Below, piece after piece: positions 14,100 through 29,200 of a stretch of 64,000 nucleotides of DNA; positions within the stretch are counted from its first letter, which is position 1; the number at the start of each line of letters is the position of its first letter. Location: NCBI GenBank assembly GCA_013397795.1, contig VZTJ01005225.1, forward strand, positions 124,001 through 188,000, given 5' to 3'. A program made the translations under genes and the position numbers. The DNA is from Orthonyx spaldingii. Taxonomy: Eukaryota; Chordata; Aves; Passeriformes; Orthonychidae. The notes beneath the pieces were generated by a model. That model did no database searches. It was not told the origin of the DNA and saw nothing but the letters and a program-made list of their open reading frames with translations.

Positions 14100-17084
14100 A
14101 CATGAATAATAGAGTCAAGAAGATTTTAATCCTTGCTTAAAGCCCACACTAGAAAAAGATAAAAAAAAAAAAAAAAAGAGAAAGACAAACCAAAGCAAGC
14201 AACTTTGTGTTGGATTTAATACTTAATTCTGTTACCTTGTTTTTTTAATCCTGAAAAAATACTGAACATTGAAGTCAGTAGAAGCAGAGCATGTGTTTAG
14301 CAGAATTGGGCTTGACTTTTACATATACAAACTGAAAACAAGAGGGTTGACTCAGCCAAGATATACAAGTTCTATTTTTCAAGTAACCTTCACACCAAGT
14401 GGGAATGGTTCTGTCAACATATTTTGGTACATGATTAATCTTTCTTCCCCTTCCTATCAGCAGAATCAGCTTGTCATGCTACAGAGTCATATAAATCTGT
14501 GATGCTAGAGCTGCTTGTGTGATGGCAAGGAAATTCAGTAACCTAGAAGTGAGCTCATTAGGATAATAAGGATAGAACAGTTAGGAAAATATTAATGATA
14601 TATTTTGGCTATCAGCATGCATTAATTCTACATGTTATACTAGTCAAAAATCTGTTTGTGTAAAGTTATTGAAATATAGTATATTGAAAATTCCTCTACT
14701 CTTGGGCTTTCTCCACTGGCACTAATGAGGTAAACACTGTGTGAAATGTGGCATGTGGATGAGATGTGTTCTGAGCTTTTATTGTGAATCAGTTGTAAAA
14801 TATGCTGGATCTGTGCCACAGGAAAAAATGTAATTTAACTTATGCCTATAAACCTATTCTGAGTGAATGAGGTGTTTAAATTGTAAAAATCACAATCAGG
14901 GAACTATCAATCAGCATGCTTTGGGCAAAGAGATTACACCAAACATAGTTAGCTTGTAAATTTTTGCTTTTTTTAAAAATAAAATCAGTCCTGACCAGAA
15001 TTTAAAGAAGTACGATATTATTTGTTTGCATGCTATTGCTAAAGCAATAGATTCTGATTTAGTAGGATGGTGATTTCAGAACTTACACAGAATTACAGAA
15101 TGACTCTGCTGGCATTTACAAGTCATGGGGTACAATGTCTTATGCTAGTGAAGGAAAGAGAACAAGTTTCCTAAACAGTCAAATTGGGAAGAAAGTGCCC
15201 CAAAATAGAAATTTATAATGAATCAATGAAAGTCTACATAGCAGAAGAATACTCAGAAATCCATGGTAACTCCACAGCTATCTAGCTATCTAATCTACTG
15301 CCACACACTGAAGGACAAATTTTTGACTCAAAGAGCAACATCTCTGTTCAATCAGGATACAGGCTCCTGCAGTCCAAATCTAGCCTTTGTCAAATGTGTT
15401 GTCATTAGAGCACTAAGTTGAGAAAGACCTGGTTCCAGGCTCAATTTAAAAGGAGTCAAACACACCTTGCTGACTTGCCAGGTGTAGTTGTGTGTTCTGG
15501 TTTATGAAACTATTGAACAAGCTGAACAGGGTCAGCTTCTCATTTTCCTACTGATTCCTGGCAGGAAACTGGATTTCATTGCTGCTTCTGATGAAAGTAC
15601 TTATGTGACACTGAGCACATCCAAAATATTCACAAAGCATACCCTTCCCCTTCCCTATGATGCAAAAATGAAAGCTGTGCTATGAACAGCAGAAGAATTA
15701 AATGTTTTAAAAATTACATCCTGGGTGTCTCACAATAGAACCATGACTCTATTTCAGAAACAACCTCAATACATCTCCGCTTTGATTTGAGTGTGGGATA
15801 ACTTTAGATAGTTGTCTCACAAACGGTGGCAAGTTTGAGAAATATTGGATTCTTTGACAATGAACATCATAAAAAGCCCATGAAAAGCAATTCTGGCTTC
15901 ATAACAAATTAAATGAAAAAAATAATTAAAATACCTGTCATTATAGTAGGACTATATCTCAGACAAAAAGAAACAAAATTGTGACATACTTGTTCACAGA
16001 ATTAATGTCACTCTATGCAATGCATGAAATATTAAAAGGTCTGTCTCTGTCAAATTAAGTACTAGACACTTGTGGATATTTACAGTCATCTGTGTCCATG
16101 TTAATCTTTGTCATTTGAATTTTAGACTGCGCAGCTTTATAACCCTTTAATATTTTTGATAAGTACACATAATATTTTGAGCTCATGTACAGTTGCTCTC
16201 CTCCTTTCAACACATATATGTAGTGCTAAGCTGGCAGTCTTTTAATTCTCCTCATTCTTATTTTATAGTCATCCTTAATAACTAAACACTATCACTGGTG
16301 AAATATAAAACTGTTAGATTTTTTTTCTGTTGTCCTTATAGTTGTAACTCTTCGATGTTTTTCTGGTCAGCCCATCAATCAGGGCTATTTAAATATAGTA
16401 TGTACACAAAATAGAACAACAATTGGCCCACTGTTCTTTTTGTACTATAGCTGGGAGTATTTTGTTCCAGTTCTATAAATTTCTGATATCCAAGAAAAGG
16501 TGTTCTCTTATCAAATTCACATCCTGTAAAAGAAATAATTTTTGGAGATTATTTGCTGAACCTGTCCAAAGCAAGGTGTATGTAATTTTTACTGATGACT
16601 GATAAAGGAAATGCCATCTAAGAAGCAACAGCACAACTTTTTTAGTCTAAAGTAAAATATTTTAATTTACCACGTAATCATATCCAGCAATGACAGTGTG
16701 GGAACAATAGATGATCTTCACTACAATGTTTTATGCAGACTCTGTGCTACAAGTACCTGAAAATCCAAGAAGCTATGTCATTTCTTGATAAGTACAGTAC
16801 CCAAAAAAGGAATAGTTTTGAGCACTCAGCTATAAAAAGCTTTGAAGAATGTTCATGTTTATTTATATTGCTGTCTCTAGTTTTCTTTCCTGTTTCTTAT
16901 TTTGTGATCTTTCTGTAAAGGGTACTTTGGAGAAAGTAGAGAACTTGGCAGACTTCTTTTCAACACAGAGGGCTCAAAATGTCCAATTGCATACAATGTT
17001 TGTATAAATCCACAAAAATTCTTTATTGAACCCAAGCAGGACAATGGGCCCTGCTGCAAGGCTTAAAATTTCCCTTTGTCAGCC
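14100..17084. other. Non-coding sequence with one poly-A run
   Basis: A run of 17 A residues lies at 14161-14177. The sequence before it resembles no cDNA or SINE I know, so it is treated as a simple repeat. The rest is AT-rich non-coding DNA with open frames of 77 codons or fewer and no recognisable features. The window near 14900-14930 carries an ATCAATCA and a CTTTGGGCAAAG dyad, too short to annotate as regulatory. Confidence 0.65.
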
Positions 17085-17240
17085 TTTATGGGGTTCCTGG
17101 TAGCCTGTCTCTCCAGGCGGTTGAGTTCTTTTCATATGGCAGCACAACCACGTGGTATATCAACCTTAGCAGCTTTGTATCATCTGAAAATTCTCTGAGG
17201 ATGTACTTTGTCCTGGGTCCTTCATTAATAACTTTTTTTT
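17085..17240 (-). mobile_element. Old CR1 LINE fragment (internal ORF2 region)
   Basis: The plus strand carries the antisense of the CR1 segment just upstream of the usual 3' fragment. Recognisable blocks in order are GGCAGCACAACC near 17140, GGTATATCAACC near 17154, CTTTGTATCATCTG near 17173, then CTGAGGATGTACT and CATTAATA. These correspond to the CR1 ORF2 stretch whose sense reading contains 'TTAATGA...GTGCACCCTCAGCAA...GATGA...AC'. Both ends of the element are absent and the reading frame is broken. The 17085 boundary is approximate. The high divergence suggests an old insertion. Confidence 0.72.
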
Positions 17241-20200
17241 TGATACCTTCAGTCCTTTCATCTCTCAGACAGGCAGAAGATTAGTACTGCAGAGTCATTC
17301 AAAAATAGTTGCTGAAGTGGCTCTTTTTCAGTTCAATGACTTGAAAGACAGGGAAGATTTCCTCCAGCTTCATTTCTGCTAGAAAAATCTGCAATATGTT
17401 ATCAGTGTAGAAAGCTTTTAACGTGGTCTACAAATACTCTATCTAGCAGACAGTATTGTCCTCCTTTCTAAACATTGTAGGGAAAAATGAAAATTCTATC
17501 AACCACAGAAAAGATATTTTCTGTGTATCAGCACAATGTCCTTCAGCACAGGTGTTTTCATAATGATGATAAATTATAAAAATTCATGGTGTTCAATGGC
17601 TCTCACGCTTGTATTTCCACCTCATCTGTCACATGTCAATATAACTCCACCCTATGCTCTCAATAATCTTGAAATTATGTTGATGATGCAAAACAATAAT
17701 CAATTATATCTTAATTTTCATCACTAAATTTAACTTCATGTTGCAAGGAAATATATTTATTTATTAGGAGTCTAGAAAACAGGAACTGTTCTTATCATTA
17801 CATGGATATTTCAGAGAAATTTCTTTAATGAGACTTATGAAAGTACAGCAGAGTCTTCTCTAAATGACCAGCATCTACACTCATGTAGGGGACTTTCAAA
17901 TTATTTCGAGGTAGTCAGAGGTACCCTGATAATCCAGGCAAGAGTCAAACGACTCAATATCTCTTGCAAATTGCAAGACAAATTGCCTCCAAGTTATTCA
18001 AATTAATTTAACTCCTAGCAACTTAATGCATGCTTTAAAACAGGAATTTTTATTTACTATTTGTTTCATTTAATGTACCTTTAATATGCCTGGATTTAAG
18101 GTTTAAAAGAGGTGAAGTCCAGCTTTTAGTATGGGTTTTTGAACATCAGCTAAAATTATGTCAGGGAACAGTAATTTTATCATTACCATTTCAGAGAGGC
18201 AATATTTGTCAACACTTAGTATGTGTCAGAACAATTTCTTCTTTTTTTTCATATCTGCAAAATTATTTGTTCATAATATTACAAGGTCTGATAATTGAGT
18301 ATTAGCACAGTATTTTATAAAAAATATATGTCAATACATATTATTTAGCAATATCATTTGACAATGCAATGCAAAGCAGTATGACAGAAGAGTTCAAGTA
18401 ATAAATAGTGTTTTAAGGCATTTTAAGCCCAAATTTTTCAAGTTAAGCTCATAATTTGGCTATTGTGTCGAAAGAATATTTTGTAGCATTTTAAGTCGGC
18501 TATTCTAATTTTTGCTTTAAGAACTTTTTTAAACAGCTTTTGGTATGTGATTTTAAAAAACGTTTTATTTTATTGAAAAAGAAAGAAAAAAGAAAGAAAA
18601 AAGACAGGACTTGTTAATTTAAGCTAGCTCACTTCAGGGACCTCCTGATTAACACTGGGTTGAATCAGGTGGTCTCACAGTAAGAAAAGAAAATAGAAAA
18701 CCAGTCAAATAATTATGCAGAGGCTTTTCAGTAAGACTGATACTCATGTGTATGGTTATTAAAAATGTTGATAAATACACGTGTTTAATATGATGCATAG
18801 TAGTTAGGAAGTTGTATTGCAAGACTAGGATTGAGATATAACAGTTTATAAAAGTTATTTGCTCTTTAAGACCAGTCCAGTCCCAGCCCAAAGTCAACAT
18901 AAATTAAAATATAAAAAAAACCAAAACAAAACCAAAAGCCTGAGAGGATTCAAAGCACTTTAATTTTCTAGAAAATAAAATACTTATTTATATAACCCTT
19001 GAGCCATTTTTGTATAACTGCTTGTACTACTTGTCTTCTTGTCCCCCACTTGTACTACTGCTTGACACTACATGTGGTGTTAAAGAAAATACGTATTTCA
19101 TAGGCAGTGAAAACACATACAGAGGTACCGTAATCTTCATCAGTGTGCTGATGGCAAAAAAGGTGAACTTCCTTGTACCTTGTTAATACTGATGGTTCAT
19201 TTAATTTTATTTCTTTTGAACCATAAATTTCTTTTACTTATTCAATCTCTTTCCTTCCCCTCCATATTTATCATCATACAGTTTTTGTAATAAAAACATT
19301 TATGCATTTGTTCAATTTCATGCGCAATACCAGACGTTTCCAAATGTGTATCTTTTATGCTTATGCTTGGAGTTAGATTCAGAGATACTGTCAGATTTTG
19401 CATCATGCTTGAAAAAGGCAGATTCCCCGAGTCATTGCAGAAATAAGTGCAAAAATACTCTGTAGTTTTCTGTAGGTATATTAGTATAGAAGACTGTGAA
19501 GAGATGTGATAGTAGTCTTCAAAGAGAAAGCAAAAACCATTTTTCTTTTTCATTCAGAACAGGAAGACAGTGAAATTATATTTTCACATTCCTGTAAAGA
19601 GATTCAGACTGGACATTAGGAAAATACTCCTAAGCACTGAACTAAATAGTCTATGGTTATTGTTGAAATGTTATAATTAGAATTTTCAATTAAAGACTAG
19701 CTAAAAATTCCTGGTAATCGTATAGGGATTCCTAGTCCTGCTTTGAGTAGCTAGATATTTAGTTTAAATCTTAAACTGTCATCTAGGAAATGTTTTGATT
19801 TCTAGCAGTCTATATTTCCCATAATTTGAGGATTTCAGCATTGGTAAACAGTCATGCAATATTTTTATTCTGCTTGAACCCAAATGATTACTTTATTATT
19901 ATGACGTTATTTAAGGGATTTTTTTTTTCATTTTATGGTACCTTTGTTGTGCAGCCACACACTGACATTTCTGTGTTCTCATTTACACAAAGAGGAAACA
20001 GTCACAGTCAGAATCATATTTTAGGGCAAAGGAACAGGAAAACAAGGGGAACAAAAAAGAAATTCTGCACAAGACAACACCAAGATTATCATTAAATTCT
20101 GATAACTTCAACATCGTTTTTTTCATTTTTTCAGTCACTTTCAGAGTGTAGAGTAGATTATAAAATGCAAACGTTCAGAGAGATCATGGTTTGTTTCTAA

Positions 20201-23200
20201 TTTGCTTGAGTCCAAAGCCAACAGAGAAGTAGGTCCAAAATGTATGGAGAAGTTTGAAACCTCTGTACGTATCTAGAAAGATGTAAAGACAGTACAAAAT
20301 ATTAAATATCCAGTGATTTCATTATATCATTAATGTAAGGCAGAAATTTTTTATTCCATTTTCCCAAAATGGAAGTTACATAATGGGAAATATGGGCAAT
20401 TTCAGGTGATTTTTTAGAGAAAAGAGTCTTAAATTAAGAGCTACAAATCTAATTTCACACATGCTGTTCTCATGGAAATCATGCATTCAGAACTGTATTA
20501 AAAAATGGGTAGCATATGTAGGACAACACTGTTTCTAAAGGAAAATTATAGTTCTTTTCCTTGCCTTGAGTTTGATAGATTTGTGACTTCTGTAGTAAAT
20601 CACATTTACATAAGCTTTGGTATGGATCATGCTACAGGAAAGCGAAAACCTTCAGAATATTTCTGTTGATGTAGTTATTTAATCAGCTATTTTCTCAAAG
20701 ATTCATTAACAAAAGAGGTCTTTTAGTCTGTAAATTTTACTCAAAACATGAAAACTACATTGAAAGATTGCAGTGAAACATTAAGAACCATAGCTGTTAT
20801 TAAGCTGGCTTGAAGTAAGTTCTTTTATTAAAGAAGCTTCCTAGTGTTCTGTTGTAGAATATGACAGATGCAGGTACTAACTCTCCTAAAAAATTAACAA
20901 TATGTTACTTTTACAGGGTACGTGCACAAAGTGTTTCAGGACTTCCATTGCTGATATTTCTGATCTAGAAAATTATTGTCCAGAGGTGCACTTAGTAGGG
21001 ATTTAAGAACATTAGTTTCATGAGAAAAAGCAGGCAGCATATGCACATACATGTGTATGGGAACAGAATCTGTCCATTTTGTTACTCTTTACAAAAAAGA
21101 GGATTAAAAAATGTCGATGCATAATCATTGAAATTCTAGACTTGATGCAGACAATAATTTTAGTAATAACTGTAATAATTTAAAATGAAGACTTCTTTCT
21201 CAGCAGCTTACCTGCAGTAACCAATTATGTGAATCATCTCCATTCATTTCAATAAAAAATTTAACTATATTTGGGCTTTCTCCAGGTCAACCGTAACAGT
21301 TGGACTACCTTCTTGTTAAGCTGCCTCATTTAAATCTGGAACAGACATCTACTTATGCATCTTTGTTACAAAACAAGTCAAACAGAGCAACTGTGTAAAA
21401 CTATAAACTTTCCTTGGAACAATAAAATAGTATATAATAGATTTAATGTGGCTTATAATATAATGGACTTTTTATAGCATATACTAGAGTCTCCAAATTA
21501 TGTGAATTCTGTTAGAAGAGCAGCCTAGGAAGTCTCAGTCAACATATATACAATGGAAGCCAGACCAATTATGATGTTACCTACATGTCTCATGCAAACT
21601 TCATTATTTTAATCCACATATCCCCAATCAAAACAGAAAAATCAGCTGTTGTTCTGTTTTAGGACTGTAAGCAGCCTGGTGTACAAAACATAAGCATGTT
21701 CTGCACACAAATATCCCCTGGTAGTGTCTAGCAACTGCACTGTCTTGTGAAGAAAGGAGTTCAAATATATACGTGAAACTTGTTCACACATCTTTTCACT
21801 GGGAAAATTCTAGCAACTTTTACACTTTTCTGGAACCTTGCCATATCACTCAGAATTTCAAGGAACAAAGGGTAATTAATTAAAAAAAGGATATTATTAC
21901 CAACCTGACCTCCTCTAGCTTTTAAAAACGAAGGTGGCCTAGATATGGTTCTTTATTTCCTAGCAATGTTCTTAGGTATGTTCAACTAGTATTAGTAATG
22001 CCTATTTACTTATTGTATACATCTATCATTACCGCATGTTGAAGCTAAAATGCCCATTTCACACTTATTCATGAATAGAAATACCACTAAAGTTGTTTTT
22101 TTTCCTACTTGATTAATCTCATGCTTCGTAATGTTATAATACAACATAACGCATAATCTACAAAAATTTTACATTATATGTATATACACACATATACATT
22201 TAATCCACATCAAAATAAATAAAAATTTAAGAAGACCTACATGTTCTAGAACTTTCTTATTAGTCAGTTGAATATGACTGGGAGACCTAAATCCTTTAGA
22301 ATATAAACTTTTGACAGACAATACTTAAAAGATGGTTTTGTGACCAAGTTATTGAAAAAGAGATTAAGATTTCAACATATTTCCAGTGCAGTGGTTCCTT
22401 CAGAATAGTTTTCTGTCCAATTGCTCATTTTCTTTAGTAATGAAAGACAACATGTCACATTTACAGTGAGGAATTAATTGCCTTATTGTCTCATTTGCCA
22501 TCATATAAGAATGCTCACAACATCAGTGTTTCTTATAAAGCTCTTCACAGTGTAACCATCTCATGTTAACTTCTCCACAGCAGCATCCCCTTGGTGTTCC
22601 AATCTGACCTCCCTGCTTTCCAAACATAGAAGTATTTCTCTACAATAGCTATTTCCAGAGTGTAATTTCCCTAAAATATAAATATTAGAGTTTCCCTCCT
22701 TAATATATACATAAAACATAAGCATTTGATAGTCTCATTTATTCAGACCCACCCTTTCCCTCCCATTTTACAAATAAAGTGGTAAGGAATTTTTATAAAG
22801 CACATAAAGGAGGAAATAGTTATTAGAATGGAAAATCTTCCAGGCTTTTATTTAGAAATATGGGTTGTCTAGCAAGCAAATATTCCGTATTCAAGATCAT
22901 ATACTTGTCAGGTCTTATTTTTTGAAACTTAATGTCTAGAAGTAAACCAGGACAGCAAAATATTGCAATAATACTTTATTTTCTTATTCAAATAACAAAA
23001 ATAACAACAGAATAAGACTAAACATAAACAGTAGGCACACATTAGATTTATAAGGGAAATTATGAGAATGAATCAAACCATGTAATTCTTCTTTTGAAGT
23101 TCATGGCAAATGCTATTGAGTTTAGCAAGAACAACATTAGGCATTAATCACTGCTTTAATATTAAAATTTCAGAATGTATTATACCACATCAAAGTTCAT

Positions 23201-26200
23201 GAAACTTATGAATATGTTTCTAGTTAAACATACATTAAAGTCTTTTGCTGACTAGGAATGGGTTCCTAAATGAAAACCTGATATAATAAATCTCACTTTT
23301 TCTCTAAACTAATTAATTTCCTGCTGTTATCTTTTCATTGTTGTTTTTCAAGTGCATGGTGACATTTTGTCATATTCACCTATGTTAGATGAAAAGATGG
23401 TTTCATTTTTAAAATCAATATTGGCTTTTTGGACTTATCTTTGCTTGCATTAATACCTTGCTGTGCAGAATATATGAAGATGGTCACAGCAGAGATCTCT
23501 TTAATCCTCACACTAGGTTGTGTCTTTGATCATCTATTAACTGAGACTATAGTATATTAACTTTCAGCTGAGTCAAGATAAAAGGTTTCTGTGAGTGGAA
23601 AGTTTCCTTCTCTGCTGTTCAGCTCTCTTGGATATTAATAACAAGGAATATATGAGCTGTCTTTCCTTATAAACAATGTAGACTGGAGAGAACTAATGCT
23701 CAAACACATTTTTCTGCATAGATTTACTGTGCTTGATACATTGACAGAACTTCATATAACTTCATATCTCTTAAAAGAAGAAAGCCCTTGAAAAGGGTGA
23801 AAAAAACAAAAAGCAAACATAGGCTTTGAAGATGTAAATAAATCAATGTCATTATATATTAAAGTGAAAGAGTAATAGTCCACAAAATTTTGTAAAAATA
23901 AACTCGATCAAGTGGTTTAAAAGGTTTTTCAATTAGTTCTTTTGAATCCCATATCATCTTTGAGTCAACGAGTCAGAAGAACTTTACTAGCACCATGCTT
24001 GGACATACTAGAAGCCTGTTCTAATCCCATATCTCTAATAATGACCAGAGGCTGATATTTCAGAGAATAACTTGAGTAAAATTGACAGACAGAATTAAAT
24101 GTTCTTATATTAATATTCCAATTAGATTTGCAGTTTAATGTTTGTTTCAAAAATGTTATAAGAATTTTCATACCTCTGACTATTCTGGATATGCTAATGA
24201 TCCTAAGAATTAAAAAAAAAAGAAGTTTTCTTTGCTTCAACAGCTTTCACTGCTGATAAACAAAATATGTGAATGATAAATTATGGTAATAAACCTGTAA
24301 TTCCTTTGATATTTTCCATATTCATTATTCTTGCATTTGGAGATAGGGAGAATTTATATCATGAAGCCGGATGCATGGCTGGCAGCCTAATACTTGACTA
24401 CTAACATCCAGTGTTTTGCTACAGTGCTGTAGTGGAATTACCTATTAAGTGAAACAAAGAATTACTACTTTCCTTTTTTACCCCCCCCTGTTAATTAAAC
24501 TTGATATCTGCTCAAAGTTCTGCTCTTAGACATTTTCTGTACTTCCATTTCCTTTTTCTTATGGTTGTAATGCTTCCTTTAACATCTTGTCATTGTGAAA
24601 CTGAATGTGAAAAACAAAATATTGGAAGCAGAATGCTCAGAAAGCAAAGTTGGGAAAAAAATTTTTTGGTCTAACATAAAATTGTTGAAAATGTGCTTCT
24701 TGTACATTTAAAGACTTGGGTTTTAGCGTTAAATACTTTTTCAGTTGTTGTTGACTTAAATTACTGTAGCCAGTAATGATCATTAGGAATACTTTTTGAA
24801 AATTAGTGCCAGGACAGCACTTATATATTCCTTGGTGTTACACTGCATTCTTTTTATTTTACTTATTTTGTTTTCAAATATGTAATATGTTAACTTAATG
24901 CCCCATATTAGTTATTTCCAGCAGAGGAAAAGGCTGAAATGCTTGTCTGCACATTTTTAGTGTATTTTCCATTTCTATCAAACAGATTTTGAGGTTTAAG
25001 TGTGGAGTATTTTGCTTCAATTTTCTGCAACAAAGAAATCTATGAAGGGAAGAGTTTCACCAGGAAGTAATAGTTCTTATCCTATTCCTGGTTTCAATGT
25101 ATACCGTTTCCTGATTTCTCTTCATTTGATGAGCAAAGAAAAATAATACAGGAAGTCAAATAGAGTGTTTTATCAATGCACTTTTACTGATAAGTAGGGT
25201 TAGCAATGCAATGGGTAAGCAGATCAAAATCAGGAGTGTGCTAGGTTATGCAATAATAGTAGTGGATGAGAAAGGCAAAATATAATTCTCTGAAAGTCTA
25301 AGATTTCTCACAATAACCAGGTAGGGATCAAGGACAAAAGTGTCCACACCTGGAAGAAAGCTACATTCTTGCTAAATACAGGAAATGTATCAGATTTGCT
25401 CTCTGACCTTTTTGTTCTCTTACAAAAGACAGAAAGAGGCATGGCAAGGACCATTTCATTCAACTGAATCAGTTCAGGAAGATATTTCTTAAGTTGCTAC
25501 AGAAAGATTCCAACTTAATCTGAAAGAGAGAAGTAGAGGCTAGTTGGCAGACTGAAGAAGGTGAAGATCTTTATTGTTATATATAATTCTTACGTGCTTT
25601 TTTTAGAGTAAGAACACTATTACCATGAAGTTTGGCTTTTTGCTAAACATATTTTGGTCCTTAAATTCGGCCTAGTGAGCAAGTTAATGCTGACCTCTCT
25701 CACAGATAACAAAATGTTCAAAACTGTGCTTATGGAGATCATTAAAAGCAGACTAGGGGTCACCAGTGGGTGCTTGGTTCCCTTGTTCACTCTATTTAAA
25801 GAAGAATGCCATGTGCCTCCATAGAATTCACAAAGGAAAAGAAACGAACACAGAGGTCAGGGGAGGCACATTCATATTTTGAGCATATGTGATAACTAGA
25901 AAAATTATTTTGATGGGTTGAATGTTAAAGGTCTCAGATACCATCTACTAACATTTTGAGGAATGTTACAGGCTATCTGAACACTGACGTGATTAAGATA
26001 AAAACAACCTGCAGCTCCTTGCTTCAGTCCTTTTTCATCAGTGCCATAAAACGGGATATAGAGGGGATTGGCCCCAAACATAGTAACTGTGCATCACAGA
26101 GGACTCTGTGCTCCAGAAATATCTCTGCTAGTAAAGCTTGCATTCCAAGACTTCTTTGTGGTCAGAGACATTTGTCTTCCCTCTGTCATTGTTTCCCATG

Positions 26201-29200
26201 AATCTTGCTTTGGACTTTTGGACCCTTTGGACCCCAGACTCTTAACAAACTTGTTAGCCTAAACTTTTTGATGCCAAAGAGTATGGGAAATTTACATGAT
26301 AGGACAGATTTGCATTAAAATAATAAAACCTAAAAAAAATAAACAGTTACAATCTAATGCTGATCCATTTATCACCATATATTTATGCTTGGCATCTTGG
26401 TATTTATGGTATTTATACTATGACATCTTGTGAAATGGTTACCTTAGGGACCAACAATAAAGCAGAGGAAGTATTTTATTTGCACAAAGGATTTTGCTAA
26501 GTAAGAACATGAGGTCATTTTGACAGTAATTTGAATTTCAAATGCACACCAGAAGGCAAACCTGAGAACAGACTTCAAGGCAAACTATAGGTTTTTTCTG
26601 ATGAATATGTTTCAATTCTTCTTAACCAAAAATCCCTACTTTTCCTGCTGGAAATCATCAGAGACCAGAAATTCAAAAAGCATCAGACAAATATTCAAAC
26701 ATCTTCGAAGTGACATTTTTAGCTCCAAAATATTTTATATAGGAAATCCCTATAGTCAGGTTGGCCTTCCCAACACCAAGTTAGAGTTAACAGTGCAGCC
26801 TATTCACTTGGAGCCATTTGGTCCTCTGGAACATCCTCAAAATATTTTGTGTACTTCGGAAATCTTTATAATGACTCTGAGTTCATTTTCTTAGTACAGT
26901 AATAGTGATTTATGGTTTTTAATTTAAAGTATGTAAAGGGTATTTTGACTTAAACATAATGGAACTTGGCTGTTGGGAGATATTCTTTCAACTTCTGAAC
27001 TCAAATTTAAGAAAATTCAGGGCTAACAAACTCATGAGGCTATAATCTGAAGAAAATTACAATAATTTCCTGGTATACTTTGGCCAGATAAATCAGCTTT
27101 CACTATAATTGCTAAGGACTATTGGAGCATACCAGCCTATCTGGCTTGATATTACACAGGACTCTCGGAAATTAAACTAACCGTATTTTGTTGAGCTATA
27201 TTCTTTCTTTATGTCTTGGAATCTTATGCTTTTTCCTCCTTGCGTAAAAGGCACCACCATGCCTTTTATAAAGTTTTGGGTAACATGCCATTGAGGTAAT
27301 TACAAGAAGAGAACTATGGTGCACACTCTTCAGATATGGGGCAGTATACTACCATTACTGGAATCTATTCGAAGTTAGCCAAAATCCATACACTTTAAGG
27401 TGTCTAGAAAACCTTGTATAAAATGTATAGTCAGTAATTATATTTCTCCACCTTGAATTTTTTACCATAAACAGTTTAAATTACTTTGGAAAAGTTTTTT
27501 TTGGCTGGTGTTTCTTCAACTTTCAATACATTATTCTTCTTTACAGTTATGTTAACTAATTGATCTATATATTGATCACATTCACTTTTGTTAACGATCA
27601 CTCTAATCTTCCCCTCCTGAAAATAAAAATAAATGGATGAATAAATAAATTAAATCCTGTATTTTGGTAATTATATTTCTGATGAGTGCATGCTGCCAAA
27701 TCTGCCTTATCTTTATTTTTGTCTGATATGTAGCCTGATGGGTGCCTGAGCAGAACACTCTAGAGAGCTAATGAGTCAGCATTTCTGAAAACAAACAAGA
27801 TTTGCTTCACATACTAAATCTGTTCTCTCTTGGGAATTTTGAAGTGTAAAGCAGTTTAATTTCACAAATTGATACCATGTTTTCTCAAGTATGTTTTGAT
27901 ACAGGTAGTTTATAAGGAAATTACTGATTTAAGGAAGTCAGTTGTGTATTTTAAGGATTACAGTTCCCCATTGTAAGACTGAAGTATTTTGTCATCAAGT
28001 CAAAAACCATAGACATCAATTGTTTATAAGCTAGCATAAAGAGTATTTCATTGCATGGAGATTACATATGTGACAGTGGTATAGTCTGTGAAACTATCTT
28101 CAAAAAGTTTGACAGCAGAAAGGAAAAAGTTACAGAAGAAATCTGGGGGGAAATAAGCACAGAGGGCTATTTTAAAGTAAGTATCTCGTCACTTTCTTTG
28201 TGTTTTGTATAATTTTATGTATTAGATTCCAGTGACAAGTCTTTAAAAATAACACTAATAATTATTCAATATTAAAATATATATTCTTATGTACTAAATG
28301 GATTTGACCTCAATATACCATGAGAAAATATTGAGAAAAAATAATGATATCAAAAACTCAAAGCAAACTTCTGCATTGTATAGAAAGAACCTGAAATCTC
28401 AGGTCGAGAAATAAATTTCTGAAGCTGAAAAAATGTTCATTGTAGCAAGCATGCACAGTCTTTTCCAAACTTTCTCTTGAGTCATGAACGTGGACAAATC
28501 ATGGAGGTTTATTAATAAACATTCCTCATAGGTTTGCAGGCCACTTATATTCCAGATAATCCAATTCCTCTCATTATCACTGGCTTATATAGGATATATT
28601 CTCCTGGTGTTGCCAAGACTCTTCCAATATTGCAAAAAGTTTATAATTTTTTATGATAGCATAGAAAGGGATTAATTTTTCTCTGATTCCTTTCTGTAGT
28701 GATCTTTTCTTTGATGAGGTTCCTGTATATCTGTTCTCTCCAAAAGACCCAGCTTTTCCTTGACCTTCCTCATTTGGGAAGTTTATTGATAGAAAATTAA
28801 TTGGGAAAAGACCTTTTTTCTTTTTCTTTTCTTTAACTAGACCCTTAAAATGCAAAATAACTGGAACTAGAAGGATTAAATGGACTCTTGCATTGATGGT
28901 GGTAACAACTACTTTCAAATAAAACATATTGGGTTTAATAAAACATATTGGTCTCTTAGTTCTGTGATAAAAAAGTTCCTAGTGGGAGAGTGTGATGGAA
29001 GACAGCAGAGAAAGGATTGTAACTGAAACCATAGCTCTGCTGGCAAAAGCTAAAACAGGATTCTATTAAAAATGGCCCTATGCAGACTGAAGAAGTTGGC
29101 TGCAATTTTCTGGTGCCTTGTACTTTAACCAGAACTCAATCCTCTGAAAGGCAAGAAATGGATATGCCCATTTACTAGAATATTTTTTCTGTTGAAGGAA

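Noticed and set aside
14100..14177. Poly-A tail of a processed pseudogene
   Set aside because: The sequence before the A run resembles no known cDNA or RNA, has no polyadenylation signal at the right distance, and shows no target duplication.
15084..15130. CR1 tail (ACAGAATTACAGAATGACTC)
   Set aside because: The octamer-like start is not followed by the expected GGTTGGAAGGGAC block, so the match is too short.
19242..19553. 103-codon minus-strand open frame
   Set aside because: The peptide has no recognisable motif and an AT-driven composition. No splice or promoter context was seen.
28577..28927. Longest open frame in the window, 116 codons on the minus strand
   Set aside because: It has no recognisable domain, contains a Lys-rich run from A-rich DNA, and its length is within what random AT-rich sequence can give over 64 kb and six frames.
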